Source: Mesostigma viride
Lineage: Eukaryota; Streptophyta; Mesostigmatophyceae; Mesostigmatales; Mesostigmataceae
Length of the DNA: 64,000 nucleotides
NCBI GenBank assembly: GCA_009746045.1
Contig: RPFO01000026.1
Coordinates: forward strand, 1,495,042 to 1,559,041
Direction of reading: 5' to 3'
Shown: one piece after another, positions 1-11,016 of the stretch
How positions within the stretch are numbered: position 1 is the first letter of the stretch
Layout: every line of letters begins with the position of its first letter
Notes under the pieces: generated by a model
What the model saw: the letters and a program-made list of their open reading frames with translations, nothing else
What the model was told of the DNA's origin: nothing
Databases searched by the model: none
Position numbers and translations under genes: made by a program

Positions 1-203
1 AGAAGGGAGGAAGGGCAGGAGGGAAGGGAGGGGGAGGGAGGGAGGGAGGGAGGGAGGGAGGGAGGAGGAGGGAGGGAGGAAGGAAGGAAGGAAGGAAGGA
101 AGGAAGGAAGGAAGGAAGGAAGGAAGGAAGGAAGGAAGGAAGGAAGGAAGGAAGGAAGGAAGGAAGGAAGGAAGGAAGGAAGGAAGGAAGGAAGGAAGGA
201 AGG
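1..203. repeat. GGAA/GGGA purine microsatellite
   Basis: Pure purine strand that opens as irregular GGGA/GGAG blocks and settles into uninterrupted GGAA units from about 77 to 203. It continues off the left edge, so its full length is unknown. No coding potential. Confidence 0.95.
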
Positions 204-1954
204 GATGGACATGATCTGCTGGCGTGTGGGACCAGTGGATGACTGAAACGGCATAATCACTGGGTTGTTAACATACCAAACTGTAGGGCACGCATAGGTC
301 ACGCATACGGCACGAATAGGGCATACATAGGGTAGCATAAGGACGGAGAGTTTGTTGTAGGTAAGCCACTCTGACTGCCGTAATCACATGCAGAAGGGAT
401 GCTGGCGCTATCGAGTAAGTTTGCCGTGAAACTGGCGAGTGAGTTTGCCTGATGGCATGCAAGGATCCTAATGAGGATAGCCTGGTAAAAATCGACAGCT
501 TTCCTTTCTTCCCGCAAGGTGCTCAGCTAAACTCGTTGACGGCAGCACATTCTGCGCTCGTGCCTGGCCTTTACCTGCCACAGGATCGATGGCAACGCGG
601 ACGCAAACCAGGCGACATGTTGGCCAGAACCTGCGAGGGAGACGTAGTACAAACAAGAGGCAGAACGAGGCACGTCGCGGAAAGTGAAATACCTGCGTAA
701 AGTCCCGATGAGTACTCGAGTAAAAGGCAGCTGCGACATTGAGCCCAACTTCTCGTTTGCGATTTATTTCCCTGCACCCACGTGCACAGGCCTCTCCTAT
801 ACAGACAGTCAAAACCGATGGAATATTTAGCCAGGTTGTACTGCAGTGGAATGTACAACATTCTATTTCCAGCTATAAATGGCTCTGGCTCGACGCATAC
901 TCCAGCGAAACTTTGCCCGGGTATTGAAGCACACGCTGATTCCACGCATACAACCGAGAAGACACGCAGAGGGGAGCAGCAATCACGGATTAACGAGGCG
1001 GCAGGCAACGGCCAGTGGCCGAGGCGTTGTGGTTGTTTCGAGGCTCTTTGCCATACCTGACGCAATCTCCAGTGCCCGCCGAGTGCCTGGCGATACATAG
1101 CTCTTCACAACTTCCAATATGGCATTCTTGTTTCGATCAGCTGCTGGGGCAAACCTCATTGTTATCTAACTCAGCTCAAGCAAAGTCAGCGCAATACTGC
1201 AGCCTCTCAAGTCATATACATAGATGTGTAATAATTAATGTTAATGTTCACCTCAGTCACGCTGTATTTGGAAAAACCACTTCCCCATACTTTTCACTGT
1301 CTACAGCCATATAATTCTATGCATATCGATGCCGCATTTGACTGCGATTCCGTTGTGGGCTGTTGTCTTGTCTGCAACCAAGGGACACGTGGGCATCACA
1401 GATGCTTCCAAGTAGCGCGCGTTCACACCTTCGATGGGCTGCCCACATGAAATGACGGTCGGGTAGCGGTATCCGTGCCAATGATTACGGGATACTCGGA
1501 AGGGGGATCCTAGTTGCTCGGTACTTGAAGATGGGCAGAATTATCTCAAAGGCACGCGCCTTTGCTGTCTTCCCCAGAAGGCCAGAGCCGGACTTCAGCC
1601 ACCGCCATCTTTTCACGTAGCCGGTATTTTTACAGCAGTGCTAAGCACGTCTCGTCGGGTTACCTGATCGCTGCCATCGAAAAATCGTGAGATTTCTGCT
1701 GATTCGGCTAGTAAAAATCCGAATATGCTTGCCAATTGTAGCTTTCGCTAAAGAAATATTGTTACCGTTTGCCATTGGCGAAGTGATGATGATGCCCGGT
1801 CCCTTCACGGCGAGTGCGCTGCATTCGTGATCTTCGCCTCTTTGAGCTCCGGTGTTGCCAGCGTCCGAACGAATGCAGCTGATAACAAGCTGCGGGTTGC
1901 AATCCCCGGTTTAGCGACATTTACAGGCCCGGGTCATCTCGTTCAGGAGAAATT
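204..1954. other. No gene recognised; upstream region of tRNase Z
   Basis: Only short overlapping ORFs with no family resemblance are present on either strand. The last part, roughly 1750-1954, is expected to hold the promoter and 5' UTR of the tRNase Z gene. I could not pick out a TATA box or other core element. Confidence 0.5.
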
Positions 1955-4900
1955 ATGGCATCCATCTGCCGCCCAATCGTCAATCTAGTTAATTCCACGA
2001 CCAACAATTCCCCTGCCGGCGGCTTTGCTCCCCTTAGGGCAACATGTTCGTGGCGCCACCAGCGGCTCGGCTGCAACACGCGAAGATTTCGCGCACCAAA
2101 CGCGGCAAGGAAGCAAGCAGAGGTCCTCAACACGCGGACGGGCGGTCATCGAGCTGGCGGTGTCCGGGCGTCAATCACATACTCTGCCGTGAATAAAATG
2201 AAAGTGGCGGAGCTGAGGCAGCAGCTCGCCGACCAAGGCCTCGGCACGGAAGGCCTGAAAGGCGAGCTCGTCGACCGGCTGTTCGCCGCTCTCACCGCCC
2301 TCGGTCAGGGCGCCGCCGAGCCCGACCGCGACGGTTCTACCCGCGCGGACGCGTCCCGTCCTCCCCGCGCCGAGAGACCGGACGATACCGTCGTGTCTCT
2401 GGCATCCGAGCCCCCCCTGGCTGCCCCCTCCAGGGACCCCCCCAACGACTCCGAGGAACCAGACGAACCGGCCCAGTCCCGGCCCCGCTGGCGCCAACAG
2501 CAATTCGACAAGTGGATGCCCCCGGGCCTCTCCCTCCCCGAGGACGACGGCAACCCGACAGGTCTTGAGCTTCTATTCTTAGGCACCTCGTCCGGCTCCC
2601 CCACGATCCGCCGCAACGTGACGTCGATCGCGCTCCGCCTGCCCCAGTCGGTTTGGCTGGTCGACTGCGGGGAGGCCACGCAGCACCGCATGCTGCGCAC
2701 CCTGCTGCGCCCTGGCAAGGTGACACGTGTGTTCGTGACCCACCTCCACGGCGACCACGTGTTCGGCATCCCGGGCCTCCTCTGCTCCATCTCCAACTCT
2801 CGCCCGGCCTCTGCCACCGACCCTGTGTATCTCTATGGCCCCCCAGGGCTCGGCGAGCTCATCCTCACGTGTCTTAAAATATCCCAGACACAGCTCAGCA
2901 TGCCCGTATACATCTACGAGCTCCACCCGGTCGCCACCATCTCGCAGCCGGTCGCGTTGGACCGGTATTCGCGGCTATTTTTAGGCCACATCGGTGCGGA
3001 CCAGGCCTCATCTGGGAAGGGCCAGGCGGGGCCAGGCCCCCGTGGAGTGGCCGGGCCTTCCCGGTCTGGAGCTCCATCATCCTTTTCTTCCAGGGATGCC
3101 TCAGGTCTGAATTTATCTCGGGGGGTAACAGTAGCCGGGGGCGGAGCCAGAATTACAATGGGAGCGGCGGGTATGGCAGTGGCAGTGGTAATTCTGGCGG
3201 TTATGCTGGCAGTAATTTTGGCGGTGGCGGCGGTTACAGCGGGAGTGCTAATTCTGGCGGTGGCTATGGCAGTGCTGGGGGTTACGGTGGAAGCATCAAG
3301 GAGGGCGAGGCGCTCACGTGGACTCTGGTCGCCGATGACCAAGGGTGGGGCGTGTGTGCCGGCCAGCTGAACCACCGTGTGCAGTGTTTTGGGTACGTGC
3401 TCAAGGAGGCGGACCTGGTCGGGCGCATGCAGATGGATCGCGTCGCTGCGATGGGGCTCACGCCGGGGCCGCTGCTCAAGAAGCTCAAGGTGAGAAGCCC
3501 CGGGATGATTCTATTTATGTGCAGCAGGATATATATTTATATATATTGAATGCTGAAGCTTCCCACAGTATTGGGCCGCTGCTCAAGAGACCGCTCAAGG
3601 TGAGAAACTTTGGGACGAATCGATGCTCCCTCGCATGCCGCGGGACTGTTCGCTTTTATGTTGAATCGTCCCATTGTATAGGGCCGCTTCTTCTTGTTAT
3701 GTTGTACCCATAGTTGGGCCTGCACCATGATGCAGAGGGCGTCCTCTCTGGCCTGCCCACATGAGGCAGTACGAGAGAAGCTAGCCCCCCCTCCTTCTCA
3801 TTGTGTATAGGTGTCGAAGGTTTGTTTATAGGTACCCCCGTGGCACAGTCATTGCCTTTTTAAAAATTTTAATTAATTGGATCGCTGCTCAAGGAGCCCA
3901 AGGTGAGTGGGGGACAAGCTGGTTCCCTAGCAGTTGTTGAGGGCGAATGTGCCCTCTTCTAAAAGCGGCTGCTCATGATGCTCAAGGTGTGGGTGGGGCG
4001 GGGGAACAATTTTGCCCTGAAATGCATGAGTAATATGCCCTGACATCTGTTTTCTGGGGCCACTGTGCTAGGTGCTTAAGGGGAGCGCGGGGAACAACCT
4101 ATGCTCCCTGATCTGCAATGGCTAGCTTATTCGTTCATTACGCATGCATGACCTTGTGCATGACCTTGTTATGCATCAACTTTTACATGACCTTTTGCAT
4201 TTACCTCAAGCTACCTCGTCGTTATCTTATCTTGCATTTACCTCAAGCTACCTCATAGTTATCTTATCTTGCATTTACCTCAAGCTACCTCATAGTTTTC
4301 TTATCTTGCATTTACCTCAAGCTACCTCATAGTTATCTTATCTTGCATTTACCTCAAGCTACCTCATAGTTATCTTATCTTGCATTTACCTCAAGCTACC
4401 TCATAGTTATCTTATCTTGCATTTACCTCAAGCTACCTCATAGTTATCTTATCTTGCATTTACCTCAAGCTACCTCATAGTTTTCTTATCTTGCATTTAC
4501 CTCAAGCTACCTCATAGTTATCTTATCTTGCATTTACCTCAAGCTACCTCATAGTTATCTTATCTTGCATTTACCTCAAGCTACCTCATAGTTATCTTAT
4601 CCTGCATTTACGTCAAGCTACCTCATAGTTATCTTATCCTGCATTTACCTCAAGCTACCTCATAGTTATCTTATCCTGCATTTACCTCAAGCTACCTCAT
4701 AGTTATCTTATCTTGCATTTACCTCAAGCTACCTCGTCGTTATCTTATCCTGCATTTACCTCAAGCTACCTCATAGTTATCTTATCTTGCATTTACCTCA
4801 AGCTACCTCGTCGTTATCTTATCCTGCATTTACCTCAAGCTACCTCATAGTTATCTTATCCTGCATTTACCTCAAGCTACCTCATAGTTATCTTATCCTG

Positions 4901-7900
4901 CATTTACCTCAAGCTACCTCATAGTTATCTTATCCTGCATTTACGTCAAGCTACCTCGTCGTTATCTTATCCTGCATTTACCTCAAGCTACCTCATAGTT
5001 ATCTTATCCTGCATTTACCTCAAGCTACCTCGTCGTTATCTTATCCTGCATTTACCTCAAGCTACCTCATAGTTATCTTATCCTGCATTTACCTCAAGCT
5101 ACCTCATAGTTATCTTATCCTGCATTTACCTCAAGCTACCTCATAGTTATCTTATCCTGCATTTACCTCAAGCTACCTCATAGTTATCTTATCCTGCATT
5201 TACCTCAAGCTACCTCGTCGTTATCTTATCCTGCATTTACCTCAAGCTACCTCATAGTTATCTTATCCTGCATTTACCTCAAGCTACCTCATAGTTATCT
5301 TATCTTGCATTTACCTCAAGCTACCTCATAGTTATCTTATCCTGCATTTACCTCAAGCTACCTCATAGTTATCTTATCCTGCATTTACCTCAAGCTACCT
5401 CGTCGTTATCTTATCTTGCATTTACCTCAAGCTACCTCATAGTTATCTTATCCTGCATTTACCTCAAGCTACCTCGTCGTTATCTTATCTTGCATTTACC
5501 TCAAGCTACCTCATAGTTATCTTATCTTGCATTTACCTCAAGCTACCTCATAGTTATCTTATCCTGCATTTACCTCAAGCTACCTCATAGTTATCTTATC
5601 CTGCATTTACCTCAAGCTACCTCGTCGTTATCTTATCCTGCATTTACCTCAAGCTACCTCGTCGTTATCTTATCCTGCATTTACCTCAAGCTACCTCATA
5701 GTTATCTTATCCTGCATTTACCTCAAGCTACCTCATAGTTATCTTATCTTGCATTTACGTCAAGCTACCTCATAGTTATCTTATCCTGCATTTACCTCAA
5801 GCTACCTCGTCGTTATCTTATCCTGCATTTACCTCAAGCTACCTCGTCGTTATCTTATCCTGCATTTACCTCAAGCTACCTCATAGTTATCTTATCCTGC
5901 ATTTACCTCAAGCTACCTCATAGTTATCTTATCCTGCATTTACCTCAAGCTACCTCATAGTTATCTTATCTTGCATTTACCTCAAGCTACCTCGTCGTTA
6001 TCTTATCCTGCATTTACCTCAAGCTACCTCATAGTTATCTTATCTTGCATTTACCTCAAGCTACCTCGTCGTTATCTTATCCTGCATTTACCTCAAGCTA
6101 CCTCGTCGTTATCTTATCCTGCATTTACCTCAAGCTACCTCATAGTTATCTTATCCTGCATTTACCTCAAGCTACCTCATAGTTATCTTATCTTGCATTT
6201 ACCTCAAGCTACCTCATAGTTATCGTATCTTGCATTTACCTCAAGCTACCTCGTCGTTATCTTATCCTGCATTTACCTCAAGCTACAGTACGCATGTTTT
6301 GGGAGTCACCTGACAACGGCCTTTACCTTTCACCCTGACGTGTGCAAGCTCAAGAGCATATTATTATTGCATGAGCAAAGTATTATTGCATGAGCATAGT
6401 ATTATAGCATGAGCATATTATTATTGCATGAGCATATTAGGCTCGTACCCGCCTAGTAGCCGCCGCAGGCATCAATGGGGTCGGGTGATGAGCCCGTGGT
6501 GCAGGCGTCTCAAGCAGCTCAAGGTGAGCGGGGGTGCCTGGACTCGCTCTGTGCCTTGACCTGCAATAGTGACCTTGCATTTTTGATAACCCTGTTCCAT
6601 GATATGCATACGCTCACGGTGAGCGCGGCGTCTCAGCGACCAGCAGCTGTCACCGGTAGTAGCACCAAAGGGGCTAGTAGCACCAAAGGGGCCAGGATAG
6701 AACATTCCCATCGCTTGGCACCGTGGTTCAAGAAGCGCAAGGTGGGCGCGGCTTGGCTTGGTATTTGAGGTGCCATACGGTGAAGGTGAGCACAGGGCTA
6801 CCTGATGTCCTGGTAGCGGTATGCATTCTCCGTGGCAGGTAATGAATGGCAGAGGGTGGAAGTACCCCTGGTATCGGTTGAGTGAGCCCGGCCTTTGCCC
6901 CCTGCCCTCCCTCCCCTCCCCCCCCCACACACACAGACACACATGCCTTTCCGCCAGCCCACCTGCACTCCACATGCTTATCTCCCCACCCTACTGGCTG
7001 CCCATCTTCCCGCTTTTGTCAACCGGGCGACCTTGGTATTCTTAAAAGAACCCTACCCCATCCTCGCCCGTCCGCCCACCCGCCCACCCGCCATTTAGCC
7101 CAGCCAGTAAGCAAGCAATTGCAAGCATGTGACAAAGGCATCTATTGTGCTTGCTTTGACACCTTATAATGTCCTCCTACTCTTTGCTCGTTTTCTGGGG
7201 CAGCGGCTGGGCGATTCACGCGCTCCAAACGATGGATGGTCCTAGCCATTTCTCACCCCCTGCCCCCTTATGCCCTCCCCGCGCATCAGGATGGCATCTC
7301 GCTAGTGAATGCACTTGCACACCCTAGTCAATACTGACGACTTGTCACCCGATCCCACAGCACACAGGCACAGCCAAGTAAGTGAAAATGGCATCTGATA
7401 GACAATGAAACAGGCCGCCATCTCGGTAGTGAACATGCGCACATAGTCTTATTTCCTAACCACCTGTCGTCTGACCCCACAACGTACGTACAAATGCGTC
7501 AATGGAATGTCGAATGAATGAATCACAGGACGGCATCTCGGTGGTGAACTTGCGCGGCGAGCTGGTCCACGCGCACCAGGTGCTGGGCCCCACGCGGCGC
7601 GGCCGCAAGCTGGTCGTGCTGGGGGACACGAGCAACAGTGCCGGCATCGCTGAGCTGGCGCGTGACGCGGACGTGCTGGTGCATGAGGCCACGTTTGAGA
7701 ACGAGCTGTACGACAAGGCGCTGCAGGTACGATAGTAATTATTATCTTTATTTCATTATTATTGGTATCAATAATAGTGATGATGATGACGCAGGTCTCA
7801 GAAAGAAATAGTTAAGGGCAAACTGGTGTCGAGATTTGTCTGCTCCAGTCCAACAAGGCGCAGCACGTGACGATAAGAGCAATGCTCCGAGCTTTCACGA

Positions 7901-9684
7901 TGCATTCACGCACATGTTCGGGAGTGACAATTGGCACGGCGCATCGAGCTTGCAAGATGTAGGCGTGCACATGTTTGGGCGTGACAACTGGCACCACACG
8001 CCGAGCTTGCACGATGCATAGTGGTGGTGAAGCACGTGCAGATGTTTGCGTGCGCAGGAGGGCTCGTTGAGGACGGCCTGCCAAATACCTGTCCTCTGTT
8101 TCCCCCTATTAGAGTCTTTGACATTCTTGGCCATCGAGCTTGGTGTCCTTGGTACATCATTGATGAAGCCCATCCGCCTGTACAATATTCATAGTATATT
8201 CATAGTAGTATTTTATTTTATTTATGATGTTGCTCTTCTGTGACTGCTCCTCACCCTGTCCAATCGTTCCCCGGTCCCCCGTGTCCCATTTCGCTAAGGG
8301 ATCCTCTGCTTTCCATTCGCTAGCCTGCCTATTTATTAGGTGAGATCGGCGTGCCTAGTTACAAGGCGTTGCTCAGTCTCAGGTCCATGAGTCATCTGCC
8401 CAGGCTGGTCTTTGCCATCGCCGTCCATAGGGGGGTGCCTTGCAAAGCCGTAGGTAGATTCTCCTTGTCCCCTGACGAACCCTGGCTGGTCCCCTCGACG
8501 GCGCATGGATGGCAGGCGGGTCATTCTACTGCGGGCATGGCGGGTGCGTTTGCCGCCAGCATCAACGCGCGTTCGCTCATCCTGACGCACTTCAGCGCGC
8601 GGTACACGTTCGGCAGGCCCGAGGAGCCGAGTGAGGTAAGAACGCCCAGTACATGCTTGTGACTGCGCTGGTTGCCTCGTTGATACTTGTGACAAATACC
8701 ACCCCGTAGGAGATGTTGAAGCTCCGCCGAATGAGTCCAGCGAGGTGATCACACCCCTGTGTTGGTTACCCTCTTACAAGGTGGGCCCCATGCATGCTCA
8801 TTGATAGCCGGATGAGTCCAGCGAGGCGAGGCTTCCTTTAAACGCATACCATCTCATCGGTCATGCATCCATGGTATCACTCTTCTAAGTAGGGTGTTGG
8901 CAGTGCCATAGCCAGGCCCATCATGCACGGTGCCTCTCCAGAGCTGTGACCTCATTTCCTAAGGCAGCATGCCCAGTGGTTGCCCATGCACTCATGCCCT
9001 CATTTTGCCCTCATTCCCCCCACTTCCTCATTTTCTCTTCTTATTGAAAGAGCAGTGCTAACTACAAGTTGACTGCAGGATAACGTACCGCAGCCTCAAC
9101 GCAAACAGTGGAAAGGTCATCACTAACAGTGAAACCGTGTCACTTTGAAGAAGACACAGGTTGGTGCGGCGTGAACTGCTGACAGTGGCGCTCCCCTCTA
9201 TCCGCTATGGTAATAATACACACAGAGAAAAGAACGCACTGCACACAATACATAATCACCACAATCATATAGTACTAAATTACCTCCGGTCGTACTCAAC
9301 CTTGGCTTGCTTCCGTCAACCTGTTCCCCTGATACGCAGGCGCCACGCGAGGGTGGCGAGGGCATGAGCTGGCAGGACGATGACCGCACGACCGCCGTGC
9401 TCGTCCGCCAGGCGCAGGCCACCATGGGGTCGGAAAACGTGATCGCGGCGCGAGACTTTTTGCGCGTGGGCATCCGCCGCATGGAGGAGGCGGTGACGGA
9501 TGCAGACGTTGCGGGTCCTGTGGATGGGAGCATTGTGACCAAGCAGCTGAGTTCAATGCAGGTCCCCGGTGAGGGGGGTTTGTTCAGGGGACGTGTGCAG
9601 GCAACAGGGAGGGGGGGGGGGGGGGGGGCGGGGGCAGAATCCGTTGTGGTTGGCCAGGGGGGTGTCCCGGGGATGCTGAAATGA
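1955..9684 (+). CDS. TRZ: tRNase Z (RNase Z, short/ELAC1-like), SAP-domain fusion with predicted plastid leader, 5 exons
   Basis: Endonuclease that removes the 3' trailer of precursor tRNAs. Exon 1 starts at ATG 1955. Residues 1 to about 80 are rich in Arg, Ser and Ala with almost no acid, like a plastid transit peptide. Residues 82-116 look like a SAP nucleic-acid-binding domain (start MKVAELRQQL). A Pro/Asp-rich linker follows, then the metallo-beta-lactamase fold from about residue 203, with the HxHxDH motif in THLHGDHVFG (about residue 262). Exon 2, 3094-3489, has a Gly/Ser/Tyr/Asn-rich insert and then HRVQCFGYVLKE. Exon 3, 7529-7726, holds VVLGDTSNSAG and HEATFE. Exon 4, 8516-8635, holds GHSTAGMAG and LILTHFSARY. 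Exon 5, 9340-9684, is the C terminus (VIAARDFL). The junctions of exons 2-3, 3-4 and 4-5 are GT/AG and phase 0. The intron 1 donor is unresolved (between about 2950 and 3093); the reading frame changes there. The last ~45 residues run through a poly-G tract, so the true stop is less certain. Confidence 0.9.
3573..4088 (+). repeat. Decayed copies of the exon 2 end plus splice donor, inside tRNase Z intron 2
   Basis: Exon 2 ends in CTGCTCAAGAAGCTCAAG followed by GTGAGA (about 3472-3495). Recognisable copies of this exon-end-plus-donor block lie downstream in the intron at about 3577-3606, 3882-3908, 3964-3992 and, more weakly, 4062-4088. Further copies lie beyond the minisatellite at 6504-6530 and 6721-6748. 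Several keep an intact GTGAG. They look like degenerate tandem duplicates, about 100 bp or more apart, spanning the exon-intron boundary. Confidence 0.7.
4196..6288 (+). repeat. 37-bp minisatellite, about 56 copies, in tRNase Z intron 2
   Basis: Continuous head-to-tail array of a 37-bp unit (core GCATTTACCTCAAGCTACCT) covering about 2.1 kb. Units vary mainly at two sites: TTG versus CTG before the core, and CATAG versus CGTCG after it. The first ten or so units are mostly TTG/CATAG, and CTG units dominate later. The unit is not a multiple of three, and the short ORFs it generates are by-products of the repeat. Confidence 0.97.
6345..6440 (+). repeat. Short tandem repeat with GCATGAGCATA core
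   Basis: Four to five imperfect units of about 20 bp around TTATTGCATGAGCATA, still within tRNase Z intron 2 and just after the 37-bp array. Confidence 0.75.
7286..7528 (+). repeat. Two decayed copies of the exon 3 acceptor region before the real exon 3
   Basis: The real exon 3 begins CAG|GACGGCATCTCGGTGGTG at 7529. Two upstream copies begin CAG|GATGGCATCTCGCTAGTG (about 7287-7320) and CAG|GCCGCCATCTCGGTAGTG (about 7410-7440), each followed by related sequence (compare 7321-7372 with 7441-7491). This is a tandem triplication of about 120 bp that crosses the acceptor. The upstream copies hit stop codons, so they look non-coding. Confidence 0.75.
7850..7882 (+). repeat. Decayed copy of the exon 3 end and donor, in intron 3
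   Basis: AACAAGGCGCAGCACGTGACG resembles the true exon 3 end GACAAGGCGCTGCAG followed by GTACGATAG (7712-7735). It is the same kind of duplication as in intron 2, but only one copy is clear. Confidence 0.5.
7891..8022 (+). repeat. 57-bp tandem repeat in tRNase Z intron 3
   Basis: Two full units and a partial third, each containing the block CACATGTT(C/T)GGG(A/C)GTGACAA. The period of 57 bp is 19 codons, so one frame stays open and reads as a repeat with HMFGxDNWH. It lies between exons 3 and 4 and matches no known tRNase Z segment, so I treat it as intronic. Confidence 0.65.
8724..8832 (+). repeat. Two decayed copies of the exon 4 end and donor, in intron 4
   Basis: Exon 4 ends CCCGAGGAGCCGAGTGAG with donor GTAAG at 8636. 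Copies CCGAATGAGTCCAGCGAG|GTGA (about 8727-8748) and CCGGATGAGTCCAGCGAG|GCGA (about 8809-8830) follow about 80 bp apart. The first keeps a GT at the equivalent donor position. Confidence 0.6.
9611..9628 (+). repeat. Poly-G tract (18 G)
   Basis: Uninterrupted run of G at the 3' end of the last open frame of the tRNase Z gene. It would encode polyglycine if translated. Such tracts are prone to length errors, which limits confidence in the C terminus. Confidence 0.9.
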
Positions 9685-10051
9685 GGGCGGGTGTGGATGC
9701 CAGCTGTCAGCAGCTGCCTGGGGGCTTGCAGCCACAGCCAGAGGCTCGCGCTCAAAACGGTCGTACTATGAAAGTTTGGGGTTATTGTTTTGCGAAGCCA
9801 TATTATGAAGTGAGACAACTATTCCTGGACGCATGGCAGTCCAATGTCGTGTGAGGACTAGAGAAGTGGTCTGAGAGGAAAGACCCTAAGACCGCGGGAG
9901 CCGCGTGGCTATCTGTTGGAAAACCTGCATGGAGGGAGAGAGAACAGTGAACGCAAAATGGCTGACCGGGTGGTGGATGGAAAGAGATAGCATGGAGAGG
10001 AAAATAAAGAAAAGAAGAAGTCAAAATAAAAAGGCTGGTATAATATTGAAA
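9685..10051. other. No gene recognised; downstream of tRNase Z
   Basis: Presumed 3' UTR and intergenic sequence, becoming A/T-rich towards the degenerate tail of the LINE fragment that follows. Nothing further can be supported. Confidence 0.4.
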
Positions 10052-11016
10052 TGAGAATTAAATCAAAAATGAAATTATGACATGATTCCGTTGGGAGATC
10101 ATGTTGCACGTATTCCCTTGCTGATGGGTGCAGTGGGTGAGCGAAGCCGCGCGAAACCTAACTAGGCTGGTGAGCGAAGCCGCGAAACCTAACTAAGCTA
10201 ACTCTAAGCTAATATCTACAAAGTCCTAGCTACTCTACTTCAGCAAAGCACCCCTTCCTCCTAGCTGGCGGGGGGTGCTTGCTCATGACAGGGGCTGGCG
10301 TGTGGGCCTGGACAATGGTCTGCCACCTCTTCTTGTCGATCCTGCATAGCAGTCCAATCAAGAGAGAGGGAGGAAATGCGGTATTCAAACTGGGCTGGGA
10401 CCACTAGGTTGGCCAGCAACTGATCTGTATAGTGCATGGCAGGTCTACTCGCCTTTATTGTGCATGGGGCTTTTCCTAATTGGGGCAAGGCCAGGGCAGG
10501 ATATGCCGCCCTGGCTAGCTGGCCAAGCCGCTGGGGGCCGCCCAGACCGTTGGGCGGTGTCTACCTGCCTGGTTCGAGCAAGATGTCCTACAAATGCTAT
10601 CAGGACTACGCTGCCTAATTAATCTCATCCGAAATACGGGCCATACCCTTATACAAAGATCCTAGCAACCTATGCTTGGAAACCCTACATTCAGTACCCG
10701 TCGCAGCATCCTGTAAATCGTGCCGTTCAGCCGGGTGACCAGCTTGTCCGTGAGCGTCCATGCCTAAGGTATGTGAGCGCACCTTGAAGAGCACGCGCTT
10801 GCGGTCCTCACCAAGGTCCTTTGAGTGCCAGTAGATGTACGTTGGTCGTTGAGCGAGCGGAACCTGGCCGCCCAGGCCAGGCCGATGCACGTGTACGTCC
10901 ATGCACATCGTCGGCGGTGTCGGGCCGGGAGCATGCTCCCCAGCAGTTCAGTGAAGTGGTCACGGAACGATACCTCAGTCCTGTCTAGCAGCCGCGGGAG
11001 CGGCGGGCGACTGCAT

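Noticed and set aside
5971-6219. ORF of 82 codons inside the minisatellite
   Set aside because: All frames of the 37-bp repeat stay open for long stretches, so this is a by-product of the repeat.
4196-6288. Regular 37-bp repeats that might suggest a CRISPR array
   Set aside because: Units abut directly with no unique spacers, and the context is a spliced eukaryotic gene.
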